NCBI GenBank assembly: GCA_013140555.1
Contig: JABFSO010000475.1
Coordinates: 1 to 32,537 of the forward strand
Source of the DNA: Cyclobacteriaceae bacterium
GTDB lineage: Bacteria > Bacteroidota > Bacteroidia > Cytophagales > Cyclobacteriaceae
DNA: 32,537 bases
Direction of reading: 5' to 3'
Shown: positions 6,277 to 14,275 of the stretch, piece by piece
How positions within the stretch are numbered: the first letter of the stretch is position 1
Layout of the letters: each line of letters starts with the position of its first letter
The notes under the pieces: generated by a model
The model's input: the letters and a program-made list of their open reading frames with translations, nothing else
Database searches by the model: none
Told to the model about the DNA's origin: nothing
Program-made: the position numbers and the translations under genes

Positions 6277-6672
6277 TTACATCTCTTCTACCGTGGGGAA
6301 GTAGGGTGACAAGTAAACATCATCTAATTCATCTACTTGTCCTTTTTTCATTCGCCAGACTTTGAATTTATTGCCGTTTTCACGCTGCCGATCCTCTTCA
6401 TCGTAAACATACAATAAACCATACGACCCTATTGCGTTTTGAGCTACCCATTTATAGAAGTCCAACAATTGCTCATCTCTATGATTATGATTGCCCTGAA
6501 TGGATAAATGTAACGTGCCATTCAAGTACCTCAGGTCATAAAATTCGTTCTCTTTGTGTAGCGATTGTATTTTGTTTTGCACTTGCCGGAATAGGTCGTG
6601 TAGCTTTTCATCGTCCTCCCCTTTTTCATCAAACGACTCACGTACAACAATCCAGCCATGGTATTCTATCAT
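6277..6672 (-). CDS. Imm7-family immunity protein (orphan)
   Basis: 131 residues matching the Imm7 pattern described for polymorphic-toxin immunity proteins: EYHGWI at the N-terminus (3-8), the central YLNGTLHLSIQGNHNHR (49-65), GSYGLLYVYDEED (82-94) and a C-terminal D-D-x-x-LSPYFPT ending. Length is typical. Such proteins bind and neutralise a cognate secreted toxin in the cytoplasm. No toxin, Rhs or PAAR gene is visible nearby, so it would be an orphan shield against a neighbour's toxin (inference). It starts 11 bases after the secreted protein at 6684-7448 and probably shares its transcript. Confidence 0.82.
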   Translation of the reverse strand: MIEYHGWIVVRESFDEKGEDDEKLHDLFRQVQNKIQSLHKENEFYDLRYLNGTLHLSIQGNHNHRDEQLLDFYKWVAQNAIGSYGLLYVYDEEDRQRENGNKFKVWRMKKGQVDELDDVYLSPYFPTVEEM

Positions 6673-6683
6673 ATCATTTTGAT

Positions 6684-7448
6684 TTACTTCGTTCGTTTCC
6701 AGCGATTCATAAATCTTGTTACATTTTCAGAAGTCAAATGATCTTTTACTGCAATGAACTCCCACTGCGTACATCCAGAGCAGGAATAGACTGCGGTTGT
6801 ACTTTTTTCCAACTCCATCATTCGCTTTGTGCTCTCATCGGTTATCTGAATGGAGTCTGTTGCCTGAAGAAGTTTTAGCCCCAAATAGGCATACACTTGC
6901 TTAACAGGATTGATACTTCGAAGCGATTGTTCTAATTCCGTTACATTCTTTTCTTTAACCAGCTTCATCATCTCTAATCCATCTTCCGGCAAGGTGGCAG
7001 AATAAAAGCAGGCTTCGCCAAAAACACTTCTCTTTGGCAGCCGCGACAGGTGGTCAACATTGATTTCACTTTGCCGTGTTTTGTTTACCCTATCGAGAAG
7101 GAAATTATCCACGCTGGTATGAAGTGTTTCATAACTCATCCGTTCAAAATCCTCGGTGAGGGATCTCTTATAAAATTCCCGATAGAAAATCTTTCCACCG
7201 ATTGAAAGCGTCATGAAATAAATAGTTTTGTTTCTCTTCTGCTTTTTCCAAATCCAATGTGTCTGAACAATTCCATCCTCCAAGTATTCTTTATGCTGTA
7301 GCGACAGATTTAACTTTTGCTGAGAGTGTTCTAGCTCATCAACCAATTTTATTTCGTCTATGTTTCGATAAGGCTCATCGCCATTTGATTGGCCGAATAG
7401 AATGGCAGTGGTGAGTACGAATAAAAATGTTGTTATAATAAGTTTCAT
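6684..7448 (-). CDS. exported protein of unknown function
   Basis: 254 residues starting with a clear signal peptide (MKLIITTFLFVLTTAILFGQ), cleaved after GQ or nearby. The mature part is hydrophilic, with no recognised domain. A CSGCTQWEF stretch near residue 224 and one cysteine in EACFYSA could form disulfides in the periplasm. It lies 11 bases upstream of the Imm7 gene on the same strand, which suggests co-transcription, though not a shared function. Confidence 0.7.
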   Translation of the reverse strand: MKLIITTFLFVLTTAILFGQSNGDEPYRNIDEIKLVDELEHSQQKLNLSLQHKEYLEDGIVQTHWIWKKQKRNKTIYFMTLSIGGKIFYREFYKRSLTEDFERMSYETLHTSVDNFLLDRVNKTRQSEINVDHLSRLPKRSVFGEACFYSATLPEDGLEMMKLVKEKNVTELEQSLRSINPVKQVYAYLGLKLLQATDSIQITDESTKRMMELEKSTTAVYSCSGCTQWEFIAVKDHLTSENVTRFMNRWKRTK

Positions 7449-7509
7449 GATTTCATCTGCTCTGGCATACTTATGTTAGCAATGCTTCATAAATCGTTCG
7501 TCTACTAGA

Positions 7510-8463
7510 TTATGAATTTTCACATCTGTTTTTAACAACGGCCATCAATCTTTCTTGAAAGTCGGTGAGCATCCAATGCCCGCAAAACTTTCCGTAGAAG
7601 TTGATTTTAGTTGTTAGTCGGTAGGTGGTTATGAGTGACAATTCCGTTTGACTTTCATTTAACTCTTTGAGTTGGTAGGTGGCGTTCAAAAATTCAAAGT
7701 GTTGACCATTTAACATGTGTCTCTCAAAAATGCTTTTGTTACTAGTCGATGGAACAATCCGAATATCAAAAGTTATCGCTTTGTTCTTTTCCCAATTAAT
7801 TATTTTCTCTTTGAATGTCAAGCCGCCTTCAAAGTGCCCCCTTCTGTTTCCACCCAATGTGTCCTTATCCAGCTCAGCATAGAGAGGACGAGGGACGCCT
7901 GCAAAATTTAAAAAACCTTTCGTATACTCGGATGTTTTGATTTCCGGAACGCGTACGATGCTTTCCCAAACTTTCACTTTCGAAGTATTTATCACGACTG
8001 ATGAACGTGTTTCTACCACTTCAGTCGGTGAAGGGAAGTTTGGTTCAATAACTCCTGTAATCAGAGGAAGTAAGAACACCGAAAACAAAATACCTCGATT
8101 CTTTCGGTATTGCAAAATCAGTCCACCTAAAATGACTCCTGTAATTGCTGCTACTAGCAAGAATGGTATTGCAATAATGATTAGACAAATGATGTCTTCC
8201 AATCGCGTAATGTAACAAAAAACAAAAAACGTCAATACTGAAAGAATGGGCCGTGACATTCTAAAACTCCACTCCTTCAATTGCTCCCGGGTTGCGAACA
8301 ACAAAGGTGTTAAGGCAACTACCATCGGAGCAATCCAAACAAATGTGATTGAGAATAAGTCAACCAAATTCTCAATACTCTTATCAAGGAAAATCCGAAG
8401 GATCAGGCCATAAAGGCCACCAACTATTATCCCACCATAATTAACAAAAAATCGATTCTTCAT
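7510..8463 (-). CDS. membrane protein with C-terminal SRPBCC/START-like domain
   Basis: 317 residues. The first ~135 hold about four transmembrane helices (YGGIIVGGLYGLILRIF; FVWIAPMVVALTPLLF; ILSVLTFFVFCYI; FLLVAAITGVILGGLIL). From about residue 155 the sequence turns into a polyketide-cyclase/START-like domain: SSVVINTSKVKVWESIVRVP opens it, as in SRPBCC proteins, with a G-F...G.PRPL middle and a final amphipathic helix (DFQERLMAVVKNR). Such domains bind hydrophobic ligands. This membrane fusion recurs in Bacteroidota; its ligand is unknown. Confidence 0.75.
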   Translation of the reverse strand: MKNRFFVNYGGIIVGGLYGLILRIFLDKSIENLVDLFSITFVWIAPMVVALTPLLFATREQLKEWSFRMSRPILSVLTFFVFCYITRLEDIICLIIIAIPFLLVAAITGVILGGLILQYRKNRGILFSVFLLPLITGVIEPNFPSPTEVVETRSSVVINTSKVKVWESIVRVPEIKTSEYTKGFLNFAGVPRPLYAELDKDTLGGNRRGHFEGGLTFKEKIINWEKNKAITFDIRIVPSTSNKSIFERHMLNGQHFEFLNATYQLKELNESQTELSLITTYRLTTKINFYGKFCGHWMLTDFQERLMAVVKNRCENS

Positions 8464-8562
8464 ATCATTTCGATTCTTACTTTAAATCTTTTCAGGTAAC
8501 GAAGATCTCGTGCACGATTCGTATTTCTCAAAATCTTTCGCATCAATAAGTAGGAAGCCATT

Positions 8563-8629
8563 CTAGCGTGGAAGTTACTTCTGTGTTCTCTAAAATAAAA
8601 GCCCTAAACTGAAGTAGCTTCCGCGCTAG
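8563..8629. repeat. 19-bp imperfect inverted repeat
   Basis: CTAGCGTGGAAGTTACTTC (8563-8581) and GAAGTAGCTTCCGCGCTAG (8611-8629) pair at 17 of 19 positions across a 29-base loop. It lies between two minus-strand genes. It resembles a REP-type or miniature element. A partial echo (CTAGCTAGGAAGTTAATTCC) is near 27030. Confidence 0.65.
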
Positions 8630-8733
8630 TTGGTTTTTATTGTGCGACTAGCCCACCCTTCGGTCTCCTCTGTTATCAAGAGGTGAGTCATAGGCGTTAA
8701 CGGCTTAACCATATCAGAAGGTATCCCTTCCTA

Positions 8734-10455
8734 TTATAATCGTGCGCCAACTAGTTTTACGTCAGCGCGGGCAAATATGACTTTTAGTTGCTTTCCAACT
8801 TCTTTTGCGTCTTTCATCTTGCCCTGCTTTTCCAAGGCAAGCTTCAGGCCGGTAAGCGACCAACCATTGTTTGCAAACAGCCACAAGTCCTCACGAAAGT
8901 ATTTCTCGGCCTGTACTGCATCGCCCGATGCCAGCAATACATCGCCCAACACTTGGCGTACCGGGTGATGCCAGTCGTAGGGTTCCTGGTACAAAAGTGC
9001 ATCTTCCAATTTTAGTGCTTCCTTCAAGTTAGAAATTGCTTCCGGATAGTTTTTTAGTGAAACAGCCAACTCGCCTTTTGCTACATAGAGTGCAATCTTG
9101 AGAACATGTGGCATTGAATTGATGCCCAGTATTTTTTCATTTGCGATCGATTCATCGTTCACAATCTTACTCAATGCTGTAATCTCCGTCCATGCCTGTT
9201 CCATTTTCCCCTTGCGCCCGAAAGAAATAGCACGAGCATAATGCCAAATTGCAGTTGCATATTTCAGTCGTGCATCAGGCTGCTCCAGTCGAAGGATATC
9301 ATCCCATTTTCCAAATCGAACACGGGCATAGTAAGGTGTGGCATAAAAATGCTGCAGCGAACTCCACACGGGGTCCATCATTAAATCAAAATTTTGTTTT
9401 GCTGCAAGTAGATCTGCTGCCTTGATCGCTTGATCGCCTTGACCATCCAATGTAGCGCAAGCCCAAAGGAAATGAATGTTATGAGGAAACAACACAAGGG
9501 GGTAAAACCCTTCGGCCTTGCATTGGGCAATATATTCCTCATCCGTCTTCACTGCTTTTTGATTTGCGATAACACCATCCTCGTAACGGCCCGTTCGAAT
9601 GTAAATGTGTGAAGGCATGTGCACAAGGTGGCCTGCACCGGGCACGAGATCGCGGAGAAGATCGGCACTGGGTATCGCTTTGTCTGGTGTGCTCGAAGCC
9701 TCGTAGGCGTGAATGTACAAATGATTGCACCCGACATGCTTGGGGTTCAGTGCCATTGCTTTTTCAATGGTGGCGAGTATTTCAGCTGTCCAAGGTTGCG
9801 GTGTGCCATCTTTCAGAAAGTAATCCCACGGATGTAAGTCCATCAACGACTCTGCATAAAGCGTAACGATGTCAGCATTGTTTGGAAATTTCTCCCATGC
9901 TTTTTTCATGGCTTCTGCATACGCTTTGTCGAGGTGTGAACGATCTGTAGGCGGGTTTTCTACATAACGTTGCGCTATGGACCGGATTAATTCCTGCTCA
10001 ACAGATGTTGTCTTGTTTGCGAATTGCATTGACTTTAGAACAGCCGCGTATACTATTTTACAGTCGGCAGGATCCATGACTTCATTAATGTTTGGACCCA
10101 GGCTCATGGCTTGTCCCCAATACGCCATAGCAAACATAGGATCAATGCGAGAAGCTTCGCTGAAAGATCGGAAGGCCTCCTGCCTGTTAAACCCATAGTA
10201 TAATGTAAGTCCCTGGTTAAAAAATTCGCGCGCTTCATCAGAAACGGTTGTCACAGGCATTGCATAATCACCCAAGCCTTTTATGAGTGGCGCCATCTTT
10301 CTTGTAGTATCCAAATTACGCAATACTTCGGAGGCATTTAAATTCGAAACGCAAACGACAGGTCGGATAACTTTTATTGCTGGCGCAGGTGTGAGAAATG
10401 AAATGAGTGTAAATCCGCTCACTAATAACACCAGCAATTTGATAACGGTCTTCAT
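8734..10455 (-). CDS. exported tetratricopeptide-repeat protein
   Basis: About 573 residues from the ATG at 10453-10455. That start gives a good signal peptide (MKTVIKLLVLLVSGFTLISF), so the longer reading frame to 10542 is not preferred. Degenerate TPR pairs run through the mature protein. Characteristic segments are FFNQGLTLYYGFNRQEAFRS, AYWGQAMSLGPNINEVMDP, HLYIHAYEASSTPDKA and LVHMPSHIYIRTGRYEDGV, then further TPRs near the C-terminus. The conserved H-x-x-x-H-x-Y and M-P-S-H-I motifs mark a widespread family of large TPR proteins in Bacteroidota and Proteobacteria without an assigned activity. It is likely periplasmic. There is no operon partner. Confidence 0.82.
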   Translation of the reverse strand: MKTVIKLLVLLVSGFTLISFLTPAPAIKVIRPVVCVSNLNASEVLRNLDTTRKMAPLIKGLGDYAMPVTTVSDEAREFFNQGLTLYYGFNRQEAFRSFSEASRIDPMFAMAYWGQAMSLGPNINEVMDPADCKIVYAAVLKSMQFANKTTSVEQELIRSIAQRYVENPPTDRSHLDKAYAEAMKKAWEKFPNNADIVTLYAESLMDLHPWDYFLKDGTPQPWTAEILATIEKAMALNPKHVGCNHLYIHAYEASSTPDKAIPSADLLRDLVPGAGHLVHMPSHIYIRTGRYEDGVIANQKAVKTDEEYIAQCKAEGFYPLVLFPHNIHFLWACATLDGQGDQAIKAADLLAAKQNFDLMMDPVWSSLQHFYATPYYARVRFGKWDDILRLEQPDARLKYATAIWHYARAISFGRKGKMEQAWTEITALSKIVNDESIANEKILGINSMPHVLKIALYVAKGELAVSLKNYPEAISNLKEALKLEDALLYQEPYDWHHPVRQVLGDVLLASGDAVQAEKYFREDLWLFANNGWSLTGLKLALEKQGKMKDAKEVGKQLKVIFARADVKLVGARL

Positions 10456-10634
10456 GCGTAAGTTGGTTTTAATGAATTGTTTTTGAATCCTTGTCAGCTT
10501 ACTTCTTTCGATGTATAAAAAGTCGCTTTTGAAATTAGTCATTCTTAGAAAGAATGCAAAACTGTCTGCTTTGGTGTTCTCTATGTTTCAAATTCGCTTT
10601 TAGCTCAGATGGCATGCCTCACGTATTCCGCTCT

Positions 10635-10690
10635 CAACAAATCTCGTTCTTCCCTCCCACTCATCTGGAAAAAGTGTTGTTGTCTAGATC
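10635..10690 (-). repeat. composite element A, core fragment
   Basis: AACAAATCTCGTTCTTCCCT followed by CCCACTCATCTGGAAAAAGT: a diverged core without the palindromic part. It is upstream of the TPR gene and downstream of 10734-11147. Confidence 0.65.
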
Positions 10691-10733
10691 GGATTGTAGG
10701 TTTTCGGGATTGGGGGGATTATTGAATGAGCGG

Positions 10734-11147
10734 TTATTCCAGCCTGAAAGTTCCGTCAGTACGAGTAGCAGTCAGTTCAAAAAACTGCCCCGAACTACCT
10801 TTATTAATCTTGCCGAGCAAGTGATGAATTGTTCTTTCAAGAAGTTCAATTTCTCGTCTGAAGTCTTTAAGATAAATAACTGACCTGCCGGCTTCAAATG
10901 CCTTAAATTCAGTTAAGAAGTTATTCTCGTTCAATAGCTCCTTTAGTTTCTTTCCCTTATTTGAATTCTTGTCAATCCAAATAGATAAAGTAAAGCCTTG
11001 TTGCCTGTCCAATCCTATGCCATAACCCAACATTTGTCGCGAGTCATTAATGATTAAATTCAATTTGGGAATGTTACAATGAATGGTTACACTCATACAT
11101 GAGTCGTCAACCAAACTCTGTTCCAGTATTTTTTTTAATTCTTTCAT
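10734..11147 (-). CDS. unknown small cytoplasmic protein
   Basis: 137 residues, no signal peptide. An N-terminal helix (MKELKKILEQSLVDD) is followed by a mixed alpha/beta middle (MSVTIHCNIPKLNLIINDSR, YGIGLDRQQGFTLSIWIDKN) and a charged C-terminal helix (REIELLERTIHHLLGKI). No family is recognised. The ATG start and normal codon use suggest a real gene. It is followed after about 50 bases by a repeat core and precedes no close partner. Confidence 0.55.
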   Translation of the reverse strand: MKELKKILEQSLVDDSCMSVTIHCNIPKLNLIINDSRQMLGYGIGLDRQQGFTLSIWIDKNSNKGKKLKELLNENNFLTEFKAFEAGRSVIYLKDFRREIELLERTIHHLLGKINKGSSGQFFELTATRTDGTFRLE

Positions 11148-11298
11148 GGAGTTGACCGTTCATGCAAATATTGGTGTTCGTGTGAGAGGTTTTTGATACT
11201 GCTTTTTGTCCCCACACGTTGCGGAATTAAAAATACCAAAACTTTGAAGGATATGTCAAACGCAATTGGCATGTCATATTGGTTTAATGAATTTGTTG

Positions 11299-11751
11299 CT
11301 AGCTATCAAAGTCTTGGCAAACTATTTCACAAACATAGTCTGTCGGGGCAGTGAGTCGGGGTAGCAGTCGTGTGAGATAGAAACTGAAGTCGGTGTATCT
11401 CTCTGCTCCGGTAATTCGCTGACCAATTCCCGGTATCAATGAAATTTTGTAATGCTTTTCAAAACCTTCGTAGTTTTGATCTACCTTATCAATACCAATT
11501 GTCAACTCCTCATCTAATGTAGCGTTGTGACCAATCAGGCAAACCGATTGTCCCAGGTCAACTTTACGATTAAGTGTGTTGGCAAATTCGATCTTGGAAT
11601 TAAACGTGTGAATAGTTTCATCGAAGAACAGTTTGAACTCCTTATTAATGTCCATTACGCTAAAGTCCTCAGAAAATAAATGATCTATAAACTCAAAAGC
11701 AGTTCGCCTGTTGCTCACTATTCTCATTTGAATTGACCTCGAAGTACTCAT
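11299..11751 (-). CDS. unknown protein
   Basis: 150 residues from the ATG at 11749-11751. The longer frame would need a TTG. The product begins MSTSRSIQMRIVSNRRTAFE and contains LGQSVCLIGHNATLDEELTI and a C-terminal CEIVCQDFDS. No domain is recognised, and no export signal. It is divergently oriented from the DUF2779 nuclease, with 137 bases between starts that must hold both promoters. Function unknown. Confidence 0.55.
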   Translation of the reverse strand: MSTSRSIQMRIVSNRRTAFEFIDHLFSEDFSVMDINKEFKLFFDETIHTFNSKIEFANTLNRKVDLGQSVCLIGHNATLDEELTIGIDKVDQNYEGFEKHYKISLIPGIGQRITGAERYTDFSFYLTRLLPRLTAPTDYVCEIVCQDFDS

Positions 11752-11888
11752 ATTACTAAACAAATTTGATGCAAGATAAGTCTATACACAGTCTTAGCCA
11801 ATGTTGGTATTTTTCACCAAAAGTTACTCTCGTTTTTTCGCACAATGTGTAAGGTGCTATTACTCAAACTTTTTACTAATATAGAAGC

Positions 11889-13373
11889 GTGGCTCTAGCA
11901 AAACATATCCTTTCCAAATCTACCTTTATGTATGGATGTCAGTGCCCCAAGCGGCTGTTCCTGCATAAGTTTAAACGTGAAGTGCGAAACCCTGGGGATG
12001 AACAGCACCAAGCCATCTTAGATGCAGGCACCCATGTGGGCGAACTCGCCAGACAACTTTTCAAACATGGTGTTGACGCTTCGCCTCCCGACCATTATTC
12101 GTATCACATCTCAGTTGAGAAGACGAAAGCGCTCATTCAAAGGGACGTGCCCATTATCTATGAAGCCGCCTTTCAATACGAGGGTGTTTTGTGTGCCGTG
12201 GATATACTCGTAAAACAAGGGAAGCGCTGGTATGCTTTTGAAGTGAAGAGTACAACGAGTGTAAAAAATCAACACATTCAGGATGCCGCGTTGCAATATT
12301 ATGTGGTGCGCAACTGTGGCTTACCGCTCGAAGATATTTCCATCATCTATCTCAATCGGGAGTATGTGCGAAAAGGCGAACTGAACATCAAGCAGTTATT
12401 CACTACCCAATCCATCCTCGCTGAAGTGCTAGAGCTACAGGACGATGTGGCGATCAAGATCAATGAACTGAAAGCCTTGTTGGCACAACGTGAAATGCCG
12501 ATTGTTGATATTGGCCCGCATTGCCTTGCGCCTTATGTGTGCGATTTTACGGATCATTGCTGGGCACACATCCCAAAAGAGAATTCTGTGTTTGAATTGA
12601 TGCGTGCACCTTCGTGGGAACTCTACGATGCCGGTTACATACATTTAGATGAAATTCCGCTCGACTACGAACTGAGCAGCAAAGTGCTGAAGCAATTGAC
12701 TCACTACCGCTCCGGAGCGATTTATATAGATAAAGAAAGCATTCGCGAATTTCTTGAACCTCTTACCTACCCGCTTTACTTTTTTGATTTTGAAACCATT
12801 ATGCCGGGAATACCGGAGTTTGACGATAGCCGACCGTATCAGCAGATTCCATTTCAATTTTCTCTACACGTTCAACAAAAAAAAGAGAGTGAGTTAGCGC
12901 ACTTTGAATTTCTGGGAGATGGACTTAACGACCCCAGACCTGCACTGATAGAAAGCATGATTGACTTACTTGGAAGTTCTGGAAGCATTATCTGTTACAA
13001 TATGTCTTTCGAAAAATCAAGAATCAACGAACTGGCGCAAACCTACCCCGAATATGAAGCAGCGCTGCTTTCCATTCATAATCGTATTGTTGATTTGATG
13101 ATTCCTTTTCAAAAGCAATGGTATTATCATCCTGCTTTTAAAGGAAGCTATTCCATAAAAGCAGTATTGCCGGTGCTAGTGCCTGAATTAACATACAGCG
13201 ACCTTGCAATTCAGGAAGGTGGCACAGCAAGTTTTGTTTATTCTCAATTAAAATATCAGAAGAAAGAAACAGTCACCGTTCAGCGCGAACAGTTGCTGGC
13301 GTACTGTCAATTGGATACTCTCGCGATGGTGAGAATTCTTGATTATTTGAAGCAAATGCTTCAAGCGGAATAG
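11889..13373 (+). CDS. DUF2779 protein: PD-(D/E)XK nuclease plus RNase H-like exonuclease
   Basis: 494 residues, GTG start; the N-terminus LSKSTFMYGCQCPKRLFLHK is the normal family opening, which supports that start. Residues 1-230 form a RecB/Cas4-like nuclease: D105, E118-x-K120 in AFEVKSTTSVK, Q136-Y137, and a probable iron-sulfur cluster from C17/C19 with C212, C218 and C224 (HCLAPYVCDFTDHCW). Residues 295-490 form a DEDD-type RNase H-like exonuclease: D300-F-E302 in YFFDFETI, YNMSFEKSRI (371-380), D402 and D476 in YCQLDTLAM. The family (PF11074) has no established role; repair or defence are both possible. It is the only confident plus-strand gene here. Confidence 0.85.
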   Translation: MALAKHILSKSTFMYGCQCPKRLFLHKFKREVRNPGDEQHQAILDAGTHVGELARQLFKHGVDASPPDHYSYHISVEKTKALIQRDVPIIYEAAFQYEGVLCAVDILVKQGKRWYAFEVKSTTSVKNQHIQDAALQYYVVRNCGLPLEDISIIYLNREYVRKGELNIKQLFTTQSILAEVLELQDDVAIKINELKALLAQREMPIVDIGPHCLAPYVCDFTDHCWAHIPKENSVFELMRAPSWELYDAGYIHLDEIPLDYELSSKVLKQLTHYRSGAIYIDKESIREFLEPLTYPLYFFDFETIMPGIPEFDDSRPYQQIPFQFSLHVQQKKESELAHFEFLGDGLNDPRPALIESMIDLLGSSGSIICYNMSFEKSRINELAQTYPEYEAALLSIHNRIVDLMIPFQKQWYYHPAFKGSYSIKAVLPVLVPELTYSDLAIQEGGTASFVYSQLKYQKKETVTVQREQLLAYCQLDTLAMVRILDYLKQMLQAE

Positions 13374-13437
13374 ATATAAAGATTTTTTCAACTATGCGTC
13401 ACTCCTCATAGCTCAAATACTGTGCTACAGCGTTCAT

Positions 13438-13734
13438 TTAAAGTTTCTTTCTTTTTGGTCCTGACCTTGTGTCAAAAAAATTCAATACTATTATTTCTTT
13501 CTCCGTGACTCTATAAAAAAGTCGATTATGTTTGGTCAGTAAAAAACCTCTGATGTTTTTTCTGAATTTTCAATCGTTCCCAATTCTGTATGGTCTGAAA
13601 TCAATTCAATGATGTCATTATGTTCTCCTAACGAAATTGAGCGTTACGGTAGGTCCCCATTCGCTTTCTAAATAGTCAATTATTTTATTGAATTTACTAT
13701 TGGCCCTTTTTGTCCAAACTATTTTTTTAGCCAT
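13438..13734 (-). pseudogene. ParE/RelE-type toxin with two frameshifts
   Basis: The ATG at 13732-13734 opens MAKKIVWTKRANSKFNKIID and YLESEWGPTVTLNFVRRT, then meets TAA. A second frame continues HNDIIELISDHTELGTIENS to about 13565. A third continues IRGFLLTKHNRLFYRVTEKE, IIVLNFFDTRSGPKRKKL to TAA at 13438. Joined, these give a full-length (~98-residue) ParE-like toxin with the usual A-x-x-x-(F/L), YLExEWG, HNRLFYR and FDTRxxP landmarks. Shifts lie near 13622 and 13562. The start overlaps the upstream antitoxin-like gene by 16 bases, the standard antitoxin-toxin layout. The decayed toxin with intact partner suggests inactivation after acquisition. Confidence 0.85.
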
Positions 13735-13958
13735 TTATCATGTTGCTTTTTAACCTCTTCATGACTGACTAAATTGCTTGGGTCGAAGCTCTCGTCATAT
13801 GAAAGTAAAAGTTCGTCCTTCTCCTCTGAACTTAAGTTGTCCCAAAGTTCGCCAGTCTGATTGTTGTTCAGTCGTTGAAACAATTTAAAGTAACCTTTTA
13901 AAACCTCTTCATCCTCAATCTTCTCAATCAGGTTATGAAAGTCATCTTTAGTTCTCAT
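13719..13958 (-). CDS. antitoxin-like protein of a ParE-type module
   Basis: 79 residues, acidic and helical. DFHNLIEKIEDEEVLKGYF is the N-terminal helical part, LWDNLSSEEKDELLLSYDES follows, and VSHEEVKKQHDKWLKK is the C-terminal tail. This arrangement (short helices, W-D-x-L-S-x-E-E-K, then SHEEV) is common in Bacteroidota antitoxins paired with ParE/RelE toxins. It overlaps the toxin pseudogene by 16 bases. No DNA-binding motif is obvious. With its toxin broken it may be neutral or protect against related toxins (inference). Confidence 0.72.
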   Translation of the reverse strand: MRTKDDFHNLIEKIEDEEVLKGYFKLFQRLNNNQTGELWDNLSSEEKDELLLSYDESFDPSNLVSHEEVKKQHDKWLKK

Positions 13959-14275
13959 GATACATTTATTTAGGTTGTTAATTTACCGATATTCAGACAA
14001 ATATAAAATACTCCATAACTTTTGACTTCTCTAATAACTGGTTCTTTTATCTAATTTCGTTCTTCTCTCCCACTCCCCCAAAACTCGCGATCAACAGGCG
14101 CCCTTGCGTGGGGCAGCTTTATAAATTATTTTACTATCTCGTTCTACGTAGTCGCCCGCTACAATGGGATATGCGTACTTGGGCGCGTAGCATACAGAAC
14201 GGCTTTTGATCATTAATTTGTCTTTCACTTTCAATCCACACAATGATTGAAACATTTTCAACTAATTAAGAACCT
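13959..14275. other. intergenic stretch with a degenerate element A core
   Basis: No gene seen. 14051-14085 (CTAATTTCGTTCTTCTCTCC, CACTCCCCCAAAACTC) is a diverged element A core upstream of the antitoxin-like gene. The remainder includes a GC-rich stretch at 14093-14200 without a recognised element. Confidence 0.5.
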
